Below, in pieces: positions 47,574 to 57,454 of a DNA stretch of 64,000 bases. Position 1 is the stretch's first letter; each line of letters starts with the position of its first letter. Source of the stretch: Desmodus rotundus. Lineage: Eukaryota > Chordata > Mammalia > Chiroptera > Phyllostomidae. The translations under genes were made by a program, and so were the position numbers. The notes under the pieces are model-generated. The model was given only the letters and a program-made list of their open reading frames with translations, had not been told where the DNA came from and did no database searches. The stretch is taken from positions 27,636,139-27,700,138 of the forward strand of contig NC_071388.1 of NCBI RefSeq assembly GCF_022682495.2, written 5' to 3'.

Positions 47574-48470
47574 TGCCTCCATCTTTCTTCGTCTTTCTCA
47601 AGATTGCTTTTGGTATTCTGAATTGTGTGGTTCCATATGAATTTTAGCTTTTTTTAAATTTCTGTAAAAAATGCCATTGGGATTTTGATAAGAAGTACTT
47701 TAAATCTGTACATTCTTTGGGTAGTATGGATATTTTAATAATATTAAGCTTTCCAATCCATGGCATGGAAATGTCTTTCCACCTTTAATTTCTTTCCTCA
47801 ATGTTTTGTAGTTTTTAGTGAACAAGATTTCAACTCATTAGTTAAGTTGATACTTAGTTAAATACTAAGTATTTTATTTTTTTGGATGTTATTGTAAATG
47901 GAATTGTTTTCTTATTAAGAAAGAATATTCTTTTCAGATAGTTCATTGTCAGTGTATAGAAACATAACTGACTGTGTTGCATGTTGATTTGGGATTTTGC
48001 AACTTCACTAAATATTACTTCTAACAGTTTTCTTGTAGAGTCTGTAGCATTTCCTACATATAAAATACATCATCTGCAAGCAGGAATAATTTTATTTCTT
48101 CCTTTCCATGCTTTTATTTCTTTTTCTTGCCAAATTGCTCTGGCTGGGACTGTCATAATTATGTTAAATAGAATGGGGTGGGAGTGGATATTTTTGACAT
48201 TTTTTTATTTTAAATGAAGAGCTTTCAGTTAAATACCATTGAATATGTTGTTAGGTGGGGACTTTCATATACAGACTTTATTATATTGAGACAGATTTCT
48301 TCTATACCCAGTTTATTAAGAGGTTTTATTTATTTTTATTTTTTATCATGAAAATATGTTGAATTTTGTAAAATGCTTTTTCTGCCTCTGTGGAGATGAT
48401 CGTGTGATTTTTTATTCATTTTGTTAACAGTGCATTGCATTAATCAATGTGTGTATTTTATTCTTATTTT
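47574..48470 (-). mobile_element. L1 LINE ORF2 region, antisense, right part
   Basis: 'TGCCTCCATCTTTCTTCGTC', 'AAATGCCATTGGGATTTTGA', 'TCCAATCCATGGCATGGAAA', 'AATGTTTTGTAGTTTTTAGT', 'ACATCATCTGCAAGCAGGAA' and 'TTGAATTTTGTAAAATGCTT' are the L1 reverse transcriptase region read backwards. All frames are broken. It is the 5'-ward continuation of the L1 piece at 46770-47185. Confidence 0.92.
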
Positions 48471-48519
48471 TGAATTTCTACAATGTAAATAAGGCTTGAT
48501 GGAACCATGGAGCATAGGA

Positions 48520-48965
48520 TGGAATCTGAGAGCTTAGGCTAATGCGTGAATCTCTTCCCACAGCCTGCCTGTATCCCTAGGAGAGGTTCTCAGCTACCCA
48601 TTTTCTTATTTCTTGATATCACAGGACCACCTGATATCACCGTGACCCTTTTTTTTGGCCTTCAGCCCGGGCTTTAGCTCTGGGAGCGTTGAGGTTGCGT
48701 CGTGGTGGCAACCCTTCTGTGGTGGCGGTGTCTGGCCCCCTACCTAGTAACCCAGCATGCACCAGCACAATGGCTGCAATTTCCTTAGGGCGTCACCGTC
48801 TGTTTTGTGTTCCGGCATCAGGCCCATTAGGAGGGAGATGACTAGCTCACTTCTCCACCTCGGCAGGGGCAAAGCTTATCAGTTCAGTTACTGACAGGAG
48901 GTGAACAGGTGGTCTTCAACCAGAGTATTTGTGTTCCTTGTCTCCCCATGCCACTCCCAGGGTCT
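48520..48965. other. CpG-bearing, GC-rich block of unknown origin
   Basis: Within AT-rich DNA, 48660-48880 has repeated CpGs ('GGGAGCGTTGAGGTTGCGTC', 'GGGCGTCACCGTC', 'GTTCCGGCATC', 'CACCTCGGCAGG'). No long frame and no known motif. It lies between an L1 and a hAT-like MITE. It may be a retroviral or transposon piece or a retrocopy; unassigned. Confidence 0.4.
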
Positions 48966-48970
48966 AGAGT

Positions 48971-49159
48971 CCCGGGTTGTCCAAACTTTTGGTGTCTGCA
49001 GGAAGAATTGTCTTGAGCCACACGTTAAATATACAGACACTAATGAAAACTGATGAGCAAAAAAAAAGGTTTTAAGTAAATTTACGATTTTGTGTTGGGC
49101 CGCATTCATAGCCATCCTGGGCCTCATGCAGCCCACAGGCCACAGGTTGGATGCTCCTG
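48971..49159. mobile_element. hAT-like non-autonomous DNA transposon
   Basis: Ends resemble a hAT family with a CAGGGG(T)GTCCAA terminus: left 'CCCGGGTTGTCCAAAC', right 'AGGTTGGATGCTCCTG'. Between lie 'AGGAAGAATTGTCTTGAGCC' with 'ACACGTTAAA', 'ACTGATGAGCAAAAAAAAAG', 'TTGTGTTGGGCCGCATTCAT' and 'ATCCTGGGCCTCATGCAGCC', which I know as the body of this MITE. An 8-bp TSD is no longer visible. It carries no transposase; the 100-codon minus frame is spurious. Confidence 0.75.
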
Positions 49160-49630
49160 GTGGACTTTTCCATGAGTAAGTACCCAGCACTCAAGCCCTC
49201 TCAGTGCCTTGGCACACCTTCTATTCCTTCTTTTAAACTTTCTGCTTCTAATTTGTGTTGGTTTATTCTGGTAAGCTCAAGGCGCTCTTGGGGGTGAACA
49301 ATAAGATACACATTGTATAGTTTCAATGATCCCATATACATGTTAAATGCTCTGATATTTACATCTAAACCTGGCATTGTATAATATGAAGATGAAGTTT
49401 ATGCTAATAATTTATTTTTATTTTTACTTTAAAAATATTGAACACCAAATAAAAATACCGTGTCAAAGTTGAGTAAAAGACCATGGAAGAAAGGAACATG
49501 CTTTATTTTTAGTGCTTATAACACCATTTCCCCGTTTTTGAACAAGGGACTCTGCATTTTCATTTTGCAATAAGTTTGCAAATTTTGTTGCTAATCTTCA
49601 GTGATATATATGCTAATCATTAAATCTATT
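49160..49630. other. Unassigned AT-rich DNA
   Basis: No gene or repeat family is recognised. Confidence 0.5.
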
Positions 49631-49634
49631 TCTT

Positions 49635-49765
49635 TAGGAAGAAGCTGAGGCTTTAAGGGATTTGGTAATTTTACTAAGATCACATAGATGTTAAAAAGTA
49701 GTGTTAAAAATGGAAGCAAAGTAGACTGATTCAAGAACATATCTCCTTAACATTGCTGTATATTT
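49635..49765 (-). repeat. MIR SINE fragment, antisense
   Basis: 'GAAGAAGCTGAGGCTTTAAG', 'GGTAATTTTACTAAGATCAC' and 'ATAGATGTTAAAAAGTAGTG' correspond to antisense MIR (GGAAACTGAGGC, TAACTTGCCCAAGGTCACAC, AGCTAGTAAGTGG). Confidence 0.6.
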
Positions 49766-49844
49766 CATCCCTCCCTGTTCAACTGGAAGATGGTGGTGGT
49801 GACAATGATGATGATGCTATTGCTACCACTGATTAAAATAGTGA

Positions 49845-50085
49845 TCATGGTAATACATACAATGCTTGCTATGTTTGAGGTCTTGATTTGAAAGCATTTC
49901 TTAAGTAACTGAATTTAAATCTCAGAGCAGCCATATTAAGGAGTTCCTATTATTATCATCTTTATTTCATAGATGAGGAAATTTAAGCATGAAGTGAAAT
50001 AAATTACCCACTTTATACTTAGCAAGCAGAAGAATCAAGATTTTAATACAGATAGCCACGTTCTGCAGAATATTCAAAATCAGTT
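49845..50085 (-). repeat. MIR SINE, antisense
   Basis: 'GGAGTTCCTATTATTATCAT', 'CATAGATGAGGAAATTTAAG', 'AAATTACCCACTTTATAC' and 'GCAAGCAGAAGAATCAAGAT' follow the antisense MIR order. It is a second copy about 100 bases from the one at 49635 and in the same direction. Confidence 0.7.
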
Positions 50086-50089
50086 GTGA

Positions 50090-51860
50090 CAGAATATATA
50101 CCTAGACTAAAAAGAATTGTTGTCTACATCCTATATTACTTACACACATTATAAATAAAGATATATTTTATGTTTCCTTATTATTTAACTAGACAGCAGA
50201 AATAATCTGGTATCTGTTACTTTTAGTTTGGTTGCTATCTGCAATCTAAAAGTCATAATTTGGCTTTGGGTAGAGCGGGTGATGATCATCTTCAAATAGA
50301 TACTTCTATCTGCAGATTTACAAATGAGGCAATACCTGTAATGCTGCGTGTCTGCAGAGTTTCAAAACGTTTAGCCACCTTCTTTCTTCTCATGTCTAAA
50401 TATTTCAAAATTAACTTGGCGAATGTTCATTTATCTAATGGGGTAGTCCAATTATAAAAATAAGTCTCAGTATTTTTGCCTCCTGTTAAGGATATAGAAA
50501 TAAAGAGAATGGAAGGATTGTAGTGTTATAATTTACTATGATGTGTTAAATTTCCATTTAAATTTATTTTAGCACTGAAAACCAGACTCAACCTTATTTT
50601 ATTGAGAGAACAGGAAGAAGAAACAAGGGCAATTTTTATGGCTGTCACCCCTACAATAGTACTTCCATGTGAACGTGCTTGGCACATCACAACCATCCAG
50701 CAATGGTTGCTCACTCTTTAGTACCTCAGTTCTTGCTAGTTCCAGGTTTGTAGAGAACTTTTAACCCCACCACCCCTGGGTAGAACCAGAATTAAAATTA
50801 TACAATATTAGTCGTGGAAAGGAGCTCACACATTACTAAATTAGGAATATTTCATTTACAGGTATAGATTTGATGGGTAAAGGGATGTATATGTTTACTA
50901 ACTTGATACCATTTGCTGATGGTAGAAACAGCATTTAAAAATTTACATTCTGAATTTTAAATGCTGGGAAAAAGTCATAATGCTAACTTCACAAGATATT
51001 AACATGTTCTGTTTAGTATTAAAGCATCAAGATACATAAAAGCTCTTTGTGTATTCTAGAGTAAGAGTGTCTATATAAGAAGTTTTATTTTATTTTAATA
51101 TGATGCCATGAACAATGGCACAAAAATTAATCTATTTTTTCCTATTTTCTGACAATTTTAAATAATTCACTTTTATTTTGTCCACTGAATTGTAATATTT
51201 GTCATAATAAATAATTTTAAAATAAGAAACTAATAGATATAAAAGACAGAAAATCAATAATATGAAATATTATATAAAAGATTTTTTGAAGACAAAAATA
51301 AATTAAATTATTACAGAATTAAATTTACTTTATATATTTTGGGAAGTCTAAGATGAATAAATAAACACAGCATAAGTACCCAGTATGTAGAAGATTTCTG
51401 TGCTAACTACTTAAATTACTGTTTTATTTTCCAGGTAATAAGATAGTTTTGTTCCATCATTTTTAGGTAGGAATTACTTTATGTAGGTATATGATCTAGT
51501 TCTGCACAATCACTGCATAATCTTCCCACAGACAAAGAGATTTGTTCAAGTTCAGACACGTTACCTAAATTGAACTAACCCGTACTGAGTGTTTCTCCTG
51601 AGGTTGAATGGAAGGAATTGGTTTCTCTCCACTGAGGTTGTTCACTTCAGGGGCAAGTCTACAGTTCCAACTGTCATAAATCCCACTGCCACTTAATTAT
51701 TTCCTCCGTTGAAAATAAAATTCAAAGGCAAACATTTAATTTGACAAAATAAACCCAGCATTTATTATATGTATACACAGAGTGCGTGAGATGATAAAAA
51801 TATGAGAACATGAAGATATACCCTTTTCTTGTAAAGTGGGATTCCAGAGGAAGTAGTATT
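50090..51860. other. Unassigned AT-rich DNA
   Basis: No gene found. A weak MIR-like patch near 51480-51590 ('ATCTTCCCACAGACAAAGAG') is too diverged to list separately. Short frames have no known motif. Confidence 0.5.
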
Positions 51861-51861
51861 T

Positions 51862-52236
51862 TGTTATGGACTTAGTGTTACGTCTCTCCAAACTTGGAGG
51901 TTGAAACGCGAATCCCCAAAGTGATGTTACTTGAAGATGGCACTTCTGAAGAGTAATTAGGGTTAGATGAGGGGTCACGAGGGCCAGGCCCTGGTCTGAT
52001 GGGATCAGCGCCCTCACAATTAGAGACTCCAGACAGCTTGCTTTCCCTTTGTTGTGTGAGGGCAGCACAAAAAGTGGTCCTCTGTAAGCAAGTCAGAGAG
52101 CTCTTACCAAAGTGGCACCGTGCGGGCACCCTAATCTTAGACTCCTAGCCTAAGGAATTGTTAGAAAATACATTTCTGTTGTTTACGCCAGCCATTTATG
52201 GTAATTTGCCATGGTTGCCTGAGCTGACCTGAACAC
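51862..52236 (+). mobile_element. MLT1-type (MaLR) LTR
   Basis: Starts 'TGTTATGGACTTAGTGTTAC' and ends 'GCCTGAGCTGACCTGAACAC' with a closing A, the usual MLT1 limits. Inner words follow in order: 'GGTTAGATGAGGGGTCACGA', 'GATGGGATCAGCGCCCTCAC', 'AGTGGCACCGTGCGGGCACC', 'CTAATCTTAGACTCC' and 'AAATACATTTCTGTTGTTTA'. About 375 bases, near full length. It is a solo LTR. Two overlapping minus-strand frames (110 and 83 codons) run antisense to it and are not genes. Confidence 0.88.
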
Positions 52237-52239
52237 ATT

Positions 52240-53300
52240 TCAAAAAATATTTTAGTCAAGGAGACTATTATGACTATTATATTTCAAATTCATTAGGAAG
52301 GACTTTTCTGAATCTTTGAGATAAGCTTAAGGAAAGTGCACTGAAAGTTATCATGTTTTATTGTCCGAAGGTATTTTAGGTCAATTATGCAAATTTATAT
52401 AAGCTTATTATCTAAATGTGACATATTATAAAAATAATCATCAAATAAAATTTTCTTATTGCTACTCATCTGAAAGGATTACTTACTCTGCATTACACTC
52501 TTATATTTTAATAATATAACACATTTTAATCTTTTATATATTCTAGTATATGTATATTTAGGGTAAAGGGGGGAGAGAGAGATGGAGAGAAGAAAGGAGA
52601 GATATTTTAGGGTTAGTATTTTAAACACTTCTTGCTTTCTAGTTACAATCTTATTGATGAAAGAAATCTATTCCTTCATTGCCTTACCTATCTCCTCTGA
52701 TTAATCATCTGAGGAAGTTTACATATTCCTTAAAAATCATATTTTATGACTTCATTTTAACTTAAAACACTCCATTTCTTAGACAGATACATGGGTTGGT
52801 TTTTAAGGATTTTAATACCTCAAGTAAATTTACACTTTAAAATGGGCGACGCTATTATAAACTTTCTGGATGATTTTTACAACCTTAGATAGGTAAGATA
52901 TTATCAGTAGGTATGAAACATTCAGAAGGTCTACCTCCAGTTAATAGAGAAAATCAGTTGAGGTGTGAACAGATCTGCTGCTGTGCCTGCACAAACATAT
53001 TATCCAACAGGAATCTCACCCACGTACGTATCTGCATCACTGCTCCCGTGTCCTGTCAAAATGCAACAGAGTTCTGATCAGAAGGCATATCTGACTTCCT
53101 CGTAGCCAGGTTTCCTTTATCAAGCATATCTGGCTGATCATTTTTCATTATATCATCTCTTTAGAGGATGATAAATAAAAGCATTTAAAACTAATGCCTT
53201 GAGGTAAAGTTGCCAGATTTAGCAAATAAAAATACATGGTGTCCTGTTAATATTGTAATGTGTTAGGGACAGACTAATACTAAAATCTATCGATGTCTAT
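52240..53300. other. Unassigned DNA with a purine-rich run
   Basis: A GA-rich run lies near 52565-52605. No gene or named repeat is recognised. Confidence 0.5.
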
Positions 53301-53308
53301 ATCATCTA

Positions 53309-53365
<57 letters not shown>
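53309..53365 (+). repeat. Compound (TG)n-(TA)n microsatellite
   Basis: About 19 bases of TG followed by about 29 bases of TA and a short CACACATA. Alternating purine-pyrimidine throughout. Confidence 0.97.
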
Positions 53366-53366
<1 letters not shown>

Positions 53367-53369
53367 ATA

Positions 53370-53835
53370 TTCATTATTTAGCTAAAATTCAAATTTGAAT
53401 TTATCTCCTGTATTTTGTCTGTCAAACCTACCTGAGGTATACTTTGTATAAAAAACTGCAGAAAACATAAGCTTTAAATCAAATTTCAGGCAGTTAGGGA
53501 TTTTTATCTAACATTTTGATAACTTGCATGAGCCCCAAAGAAAAATAAATCCTGAATTTATTGTTCAGATCATTTCCTTTAAATAACCTTTTTTTAGGTT
53601 TGACAAAGTTAACCAAAACGGAGGCATTAATTACTAAGACCGAGCTTAGTTGTAAATATATGTATCTGATGTTTACTGTCTTCTGCAACCAAAGTCAGTA
53701 GACTGTGATGAAAGTGTATGTGACTCCATGACTCCTTTGCCTGTTTAATGATGATTTTGCTAAAGAATTCTGCAGAATACAATTTCAAAAGTATGCATAT
53801 GTATGCTTTTTAAAAATGTTGTACTTCTGGCAAAT
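53370..53835. other. Unassigned AT-rich DNA
   Basis: No gene or repeat recognised. Confidence 0.5.
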
Positions 53836-53837
53836 AA

Positions 53838-54475
53838 ACTATAAAGTTTGGAGATATCTCAAAAATTAAAAAATGGATTTTCTTTTTGACCTAGTGATCC
53901 CACTTCTGGGAATATATCCAGAGGAACCCAAAACACTAATCTGAGAGCATAAGCATGCCTATGTTCATCACAGCATTATTTACAATCGCCATGATACGGA
54001 AGCAGTACAAGTGTCTATCAGTAGATGAGTGGATAAAACAACTAGGAACATTTACACAATGGAATACTATTAAGGTGTAAAAAAGAAGGAACTTTTACCC
54101 TTTGTGAGAGCGTGGGTGGATCTGGAGAACATTATGCTAAGTGAAATAAACCAGGCAGTGAAAGACAAATACCATATGATATCACCTATAAGCAGAACCT
54201 AATCAACAAAACAAACAAGCAAGCAAAATGTAACCAGAGACATTGAAATAAAGAACAAACTGACAGTAACCAGAGGGGAGGAGGAAGGTGGGTAATGGGG
54301 GAAAGAAGGGGAAGGATTGTCAAGGAACATGTATAAAGGACCCATGGACAAAGCCAAAGGTGGGTAGGATTGAGGGTGGGAGGTGGGGATGGGTGGGGCA
54401 AGGGAAAGTGGAGGCAGGAAAATGGAGACAACTGTACTTGAACAACAATTTACCAAAAAAAAAGAAAAAAAAACT
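53838..54475 (+). mobile_element. L1 LINE 3' end, sense, 5' truncated
   Basis: 'TTGACCTAGTGATCCCACTT' with 'CTGGGAATATATCC', 'CATCACAGCATTATTTACAA', 'GTAGATGAGTGGATAAAACA' and 'GAACATTATGCTAAGTGAAA' are the L1 ORF2 end, followed by a G-rich 3' UTR (54280-54420) and an A-rich tail at 54454-54474. About 640 bases. Frames in the G-rich 3' UTR are spurious. The tail joins directly to an L1 in the opposite direction. Confidence 0.93.
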
Positions 54476-54895
54476 TTTAGTTTGACATAGTCCCATTTAT
54501 TTAGTTTTTTTTTCCCTTGTCCAAAATGATATGTCAGAAAAAATATTGCTGTGAGAAATGTCTGAGATTTTACTGCTTATGTTTTCTTCTAGGGTTTTTA
54601 TGGTTTTGAGTCTTACATTTAAGTATTTAATCCATTTTGAGTTTATTCTGCATGGTGTAAGAAAGTGGTCTAGTTTCATTTTTTGCATGTATATGTACCA
54701 TTTTCCCAACAACATTTATTGAATAGAGGGTCTTTACCACATTGTGCATTCTTGCCTTCTTTTTCAAATAGTAATTGACCAGAAAGGCATGAGTTTATTT
54801 CTGGGCTCTCTATTCTGTTCCATTAGTCTTTTGTCTGCTTTTATACCAGTACCAGGCTGTTTTGATTATTGTGGCCTTGTAGTATAGTCTGATGT
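54476..54895 (-). mobile_element. L1 LINE ORF2 region, antisense, left part
   Basis: 'CTTTTAGTTTGACATAGTCC', 'GTTTTCTTCTAGGGTTTTTA', 'ACAACATTTATTGAATAGAG', 'TTCTGGGCTCTCTATTCTG' and 'GCCTTGTAGTATAGTCTGAT' are consecutive antisense L1 words. The element continues after the LTR at 55656. Confidence 0.93.
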
Positions 54896-55655
54896 TGTTA
54901 TGGGTGGAGAGAGAGACCTGAGTCAAGAGGCTCTCTCCCCCACCTCGGTTCTTGTCTCACTCACAAGACATGAATTCAAGCAAGAGACAAACACATAGAG
55001 TGGGAATGAGATGGCAAGATCATTTATGAAACACATACAAGCACAAGGCTGCAAGCAGGCACCCAGGTAGTCTGAATGCCCCATGTACTGAGGAAATAAA
55101 GTTGTTAATAAGTTTGTTAGTAAGTTTATTAGTAATTTGGTTTTACACACTTGAGCCAAGGCTACAAGTGGGTACTGAGCTAATCTAAGTCTGCTGACCA
55201 TTGAGATTCAGGAGTTATATACCTCAGCTGGCTTCTGGGAGCTCCTCCTTCTTCCCCTTGGGAATAATATATAGTTGCAAAAGCTTTCTCAGTTATAAAG
55301 TTTCTTTGTCTTAGTTAGTGAAATTGTTACAGTAGCTCCTTTCCCAGCTTGCCCCCTGCCACACACCTTCTCCCGTGCAGTTCCTGCTTGTGATGTTCAG
55401 AACACCCAGCAATCTTAGTAAGAAGCCCCTTTTCTCATCACTGTCTCAAGGACTCTCCCCTCCTCCTGTGCTGTTTTGCTTGCAATGCCCGAGACACCTG
55501 GCAATCTCATCAAACCAGGCTCAGGACTGCTGAGTCAATTGGTGAGACATATCTTCCTTTTGTTTCTAGCTTCCTGTGTTAAGTTCTTTGTTAGAATTTA
55601 AAGGAGAGGGTCCTGCCTTTGTTTCCCCATTGGCCACTCATTCCCACCCCTAACA
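54896..55655 (-). mobile_element. Solo ERV LTR (760 bp) inserted in an L1
   Basis: Ends TGTTA...TAACA, with inverted words TGTTATGGGTGG and CCACCCCTAACA. The L1 around it is split at one point, and flanking 4-bp words ATGT (54892-54895) and ATAT (55656-55659) look like a TSD with one change; four bases is usual for gammaretrovirus-like (class I) ERVs. On the minus strand GGTATATAACTCC (about 55211-55223) is TATA-like and CTAATAAAC (about 55126-55134) a polyadenylation signal. In the U3 a segment of about 40 bases is repeated imperfectly (55379-55420 and 55480-55515). No internal viral genes are present. A related copy lies at 59898. Confidence 0.85.
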
Positions 55656-55832
55656 ATATCAGACAGCATGATTCCTCCAACTTGGTTCTTTTTCCTCAAG
55701 ACTGCTGTGGCTATTTGGGGTCTTTTGTGGTCCCATATACATTTTTGGAATACATGTTCTATTTCTGTGAAACATGCCATTGGTTTCTTGACAGGAGTTG
55801 TGTTAAATCTATAGATTGCTTTGGTGTTTGGT
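55656..55832 (-). mobile_element. L1 LINE ORF2 region, antisense, right part
   Basis: 'CAGACAGCATGATTCCTCCA', 'CTGTGGCTATTTGGGGTCTT', 'AACATGCCATTGGTTTCTTG' and 'TTAAATCTATAGATTGCTTT' continue the antisense L1 exactly where it stopped at 54895, showing that the LTR inserted into it. Confidence 0.93.
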
Positions 55833-55839
55833 GTTTCCA

Positions 55840-56510
55840 GTTATCTTTAAGTTTGCTTTATCAGTGTACGATGTTAAACTGACAAATAACTACAAGTACA
55901 GCAGATTTTGCTATGGACCAGAACAGCATCCTGACTTTGTATCTGTCTACGTGCCCACATGGTCTAAAAGCAGTTTCTCTTCGAGTGAGTTATTTCAGAG
56001 TCCTCTGGCCTCTTCAGACTCTCCCTGCTGATACTGCCAGTAGGAGTTTTAATGATGGTAATATTTATGATGCCACACTTTTCTAGCTTCTAGTCAAATA
56101 AGAGACAGCCAGTTCATTTAAAGTTAGCAGTTATAGTAGCTGATATATGTTATGAGTGATTTATACCTTCATAATTTAATATTGGAATGAGTCTCCTATT
56201 AGTAAAACATTAATAATACTAAGAGCCATAAATTGTCTTACCTTCCAATAAATGTTTATGCCAAATTGTGGTAATGTAGATTGAACACTTTTAGAAACAT
56301 TAAATATTTTCACTTGATTAATGTTTTATTTTAGAAATATGCATATTTTATTGTTTTAAATAATTTGAAAGGCGAGTCTTTTAAAATTAATGGTTTATGC
56401 CTTCTGAGAAAACTGAATCAATGGGGTTATCATAAAGAGATTTAAATATTTTTAGGAATAACTTTAATTGCCTTTAACCTGTTCCTTTTCTTTAAAAAAC
56501 ATAACGAGTG
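55840..56510. other. Unassigned AT-rich DNA
   Basis: No gene or repeat recognised. Confidence 0.5.
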
Positions 56511-56514
56511 TTAG

Positions 56515-56628
56515 TCATATATTATTCACTCATTTATTCCACTATGCAGGCACTGAACATGTGCCATAAACTGTGCTAAGTAGTGACAGAGGCATCGTAA
56601 AATTTTGAAGCAAAGAATATGGATATTA
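56515..56628 (-). mobile_element. L2-like fragment, antisense
   Basis: 'CACTCATTTATTCCACTATG', 'GCAGGCACTGAACATGTGCC' and 'ATAAACTGTGCTAAGTAGTG' resemble antisense L2 ('TTTATTGAGCACCTACTATGTGCCAGGCACTGTGCTAGG'). The Ves SINE at 56629 cuts it. Confidence 0.5.
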
Positions 56629-56851
56629 GCCTTGGCTGGCATAGCTCAGTGGATTGAGTGTTTGCCTGTGAATCAAAGAGTCAGTGGTTTGATTCCCAGT
56701 CTACAGCACATGTCTGGGTTGTGGGCCAGGTCTCCAGTAGGGGGCACCCAAGAGGCAACCACACCTTGATGTTTCTCTCCCTCTCTCCTTCCCTTCCCCT
56801 CTCTGAAAATAAATAAATGATATATTTCTAAAATGGTAATATACTTTTAAA
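56629..56851 (+). mobile_element. Ves-type bat SINE, sense, with 17-18 bp TSD
   Basis: Head 'GCCTTGGCTGGCATAGCTCA', B box GGTTTGATTCC (one change), 'CATGTCTGGGTTGTGGGCCA', 'CCACACCTTGATGTTTCTCT' and an 'AAAATAAATAAATGA' A-rich end followed by extra AT-rich bases. The word AAAGAATATGGATATTAG occurs at 56612-56629 and 56852-56869, so the target-site duplication is perfect and the insertion probably recent relative to its neighbours. Confidence 0.96.
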
Positions 56852-57214
56852 AAAGAATATGGATATTAGATGTCAATATAAATATATATGAATACTTAAT
56901 ATTCAAGAAAAGTTCAGAGTACATGTACCAGAAATAAATTCAAAATTTAATAGAAGATGTCCATAAGCTAAAAGTGACTTATATGTATAGATCAATAATT
57001 CTCTCTTCCAGTAAAAATTAATTAAAAGTACATTGATTCTCCTTATTGTTAAACTTTTAAACATAAACGGAAAATAAATAATAGTACAAGAGCCATATCA
57101 GGAAAGTTTCCTTCAAAGGCATAAAACTTATGTTGCCCTCAGATTTCTTCACAGAAGTTCTGTGTAGAAATTTATTTATTATGCCTTTCAAATAAGTGAA
57201 CAAAATGTATACTG

Positions 57215-57450
57215 TTTATTTCATAACAGGACAAAATTGCAAGCACTGTGTGAGATCAAAGGGTGAATAAAACACAAGCTCTGCTTCAGATCTCACTTAA
57301 TTTGATGACAGAAAGACAAACATGAAGGTCCCTGGATAGTCAGAATGTAAGGAGAAGTAATTGTAATACAAAGTGGTAACGAACAGAGGAGACAAAGTTA
57401 ATTTCAAATGAGATATTTGGGGAGTGATTCTTGGAAAAATGACACTCCAT
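57215..57450 (-). mobile_element. L2-like fragment, antisense
   Basis: 'AAGCACTGTGTGAGATCAAA' with 'GGGTGAATAAAACACAAGC' and 'TAATTGTAATACAAAGTGG' resemble antisense L2. Highly diverged, ends uncertain. Confidence 0.5.
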
Positions 57451-57454
57451 TCCT

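Noticed and set aside
51736..52129. 110- and 83-codon minus-strand frames
   Set aside because: They are antisense to an MLT1-type LTR at 51862-52236.
53838..54895. Opposed L1 pieces as a twin-priming inversion
   Set aside because: In twin priming the inverted piece lies on the 5' side of the poly(A)-bearing piece. Here it lies beyond the poly(A) tail, so two separate L1s or a rearrangement fit better.
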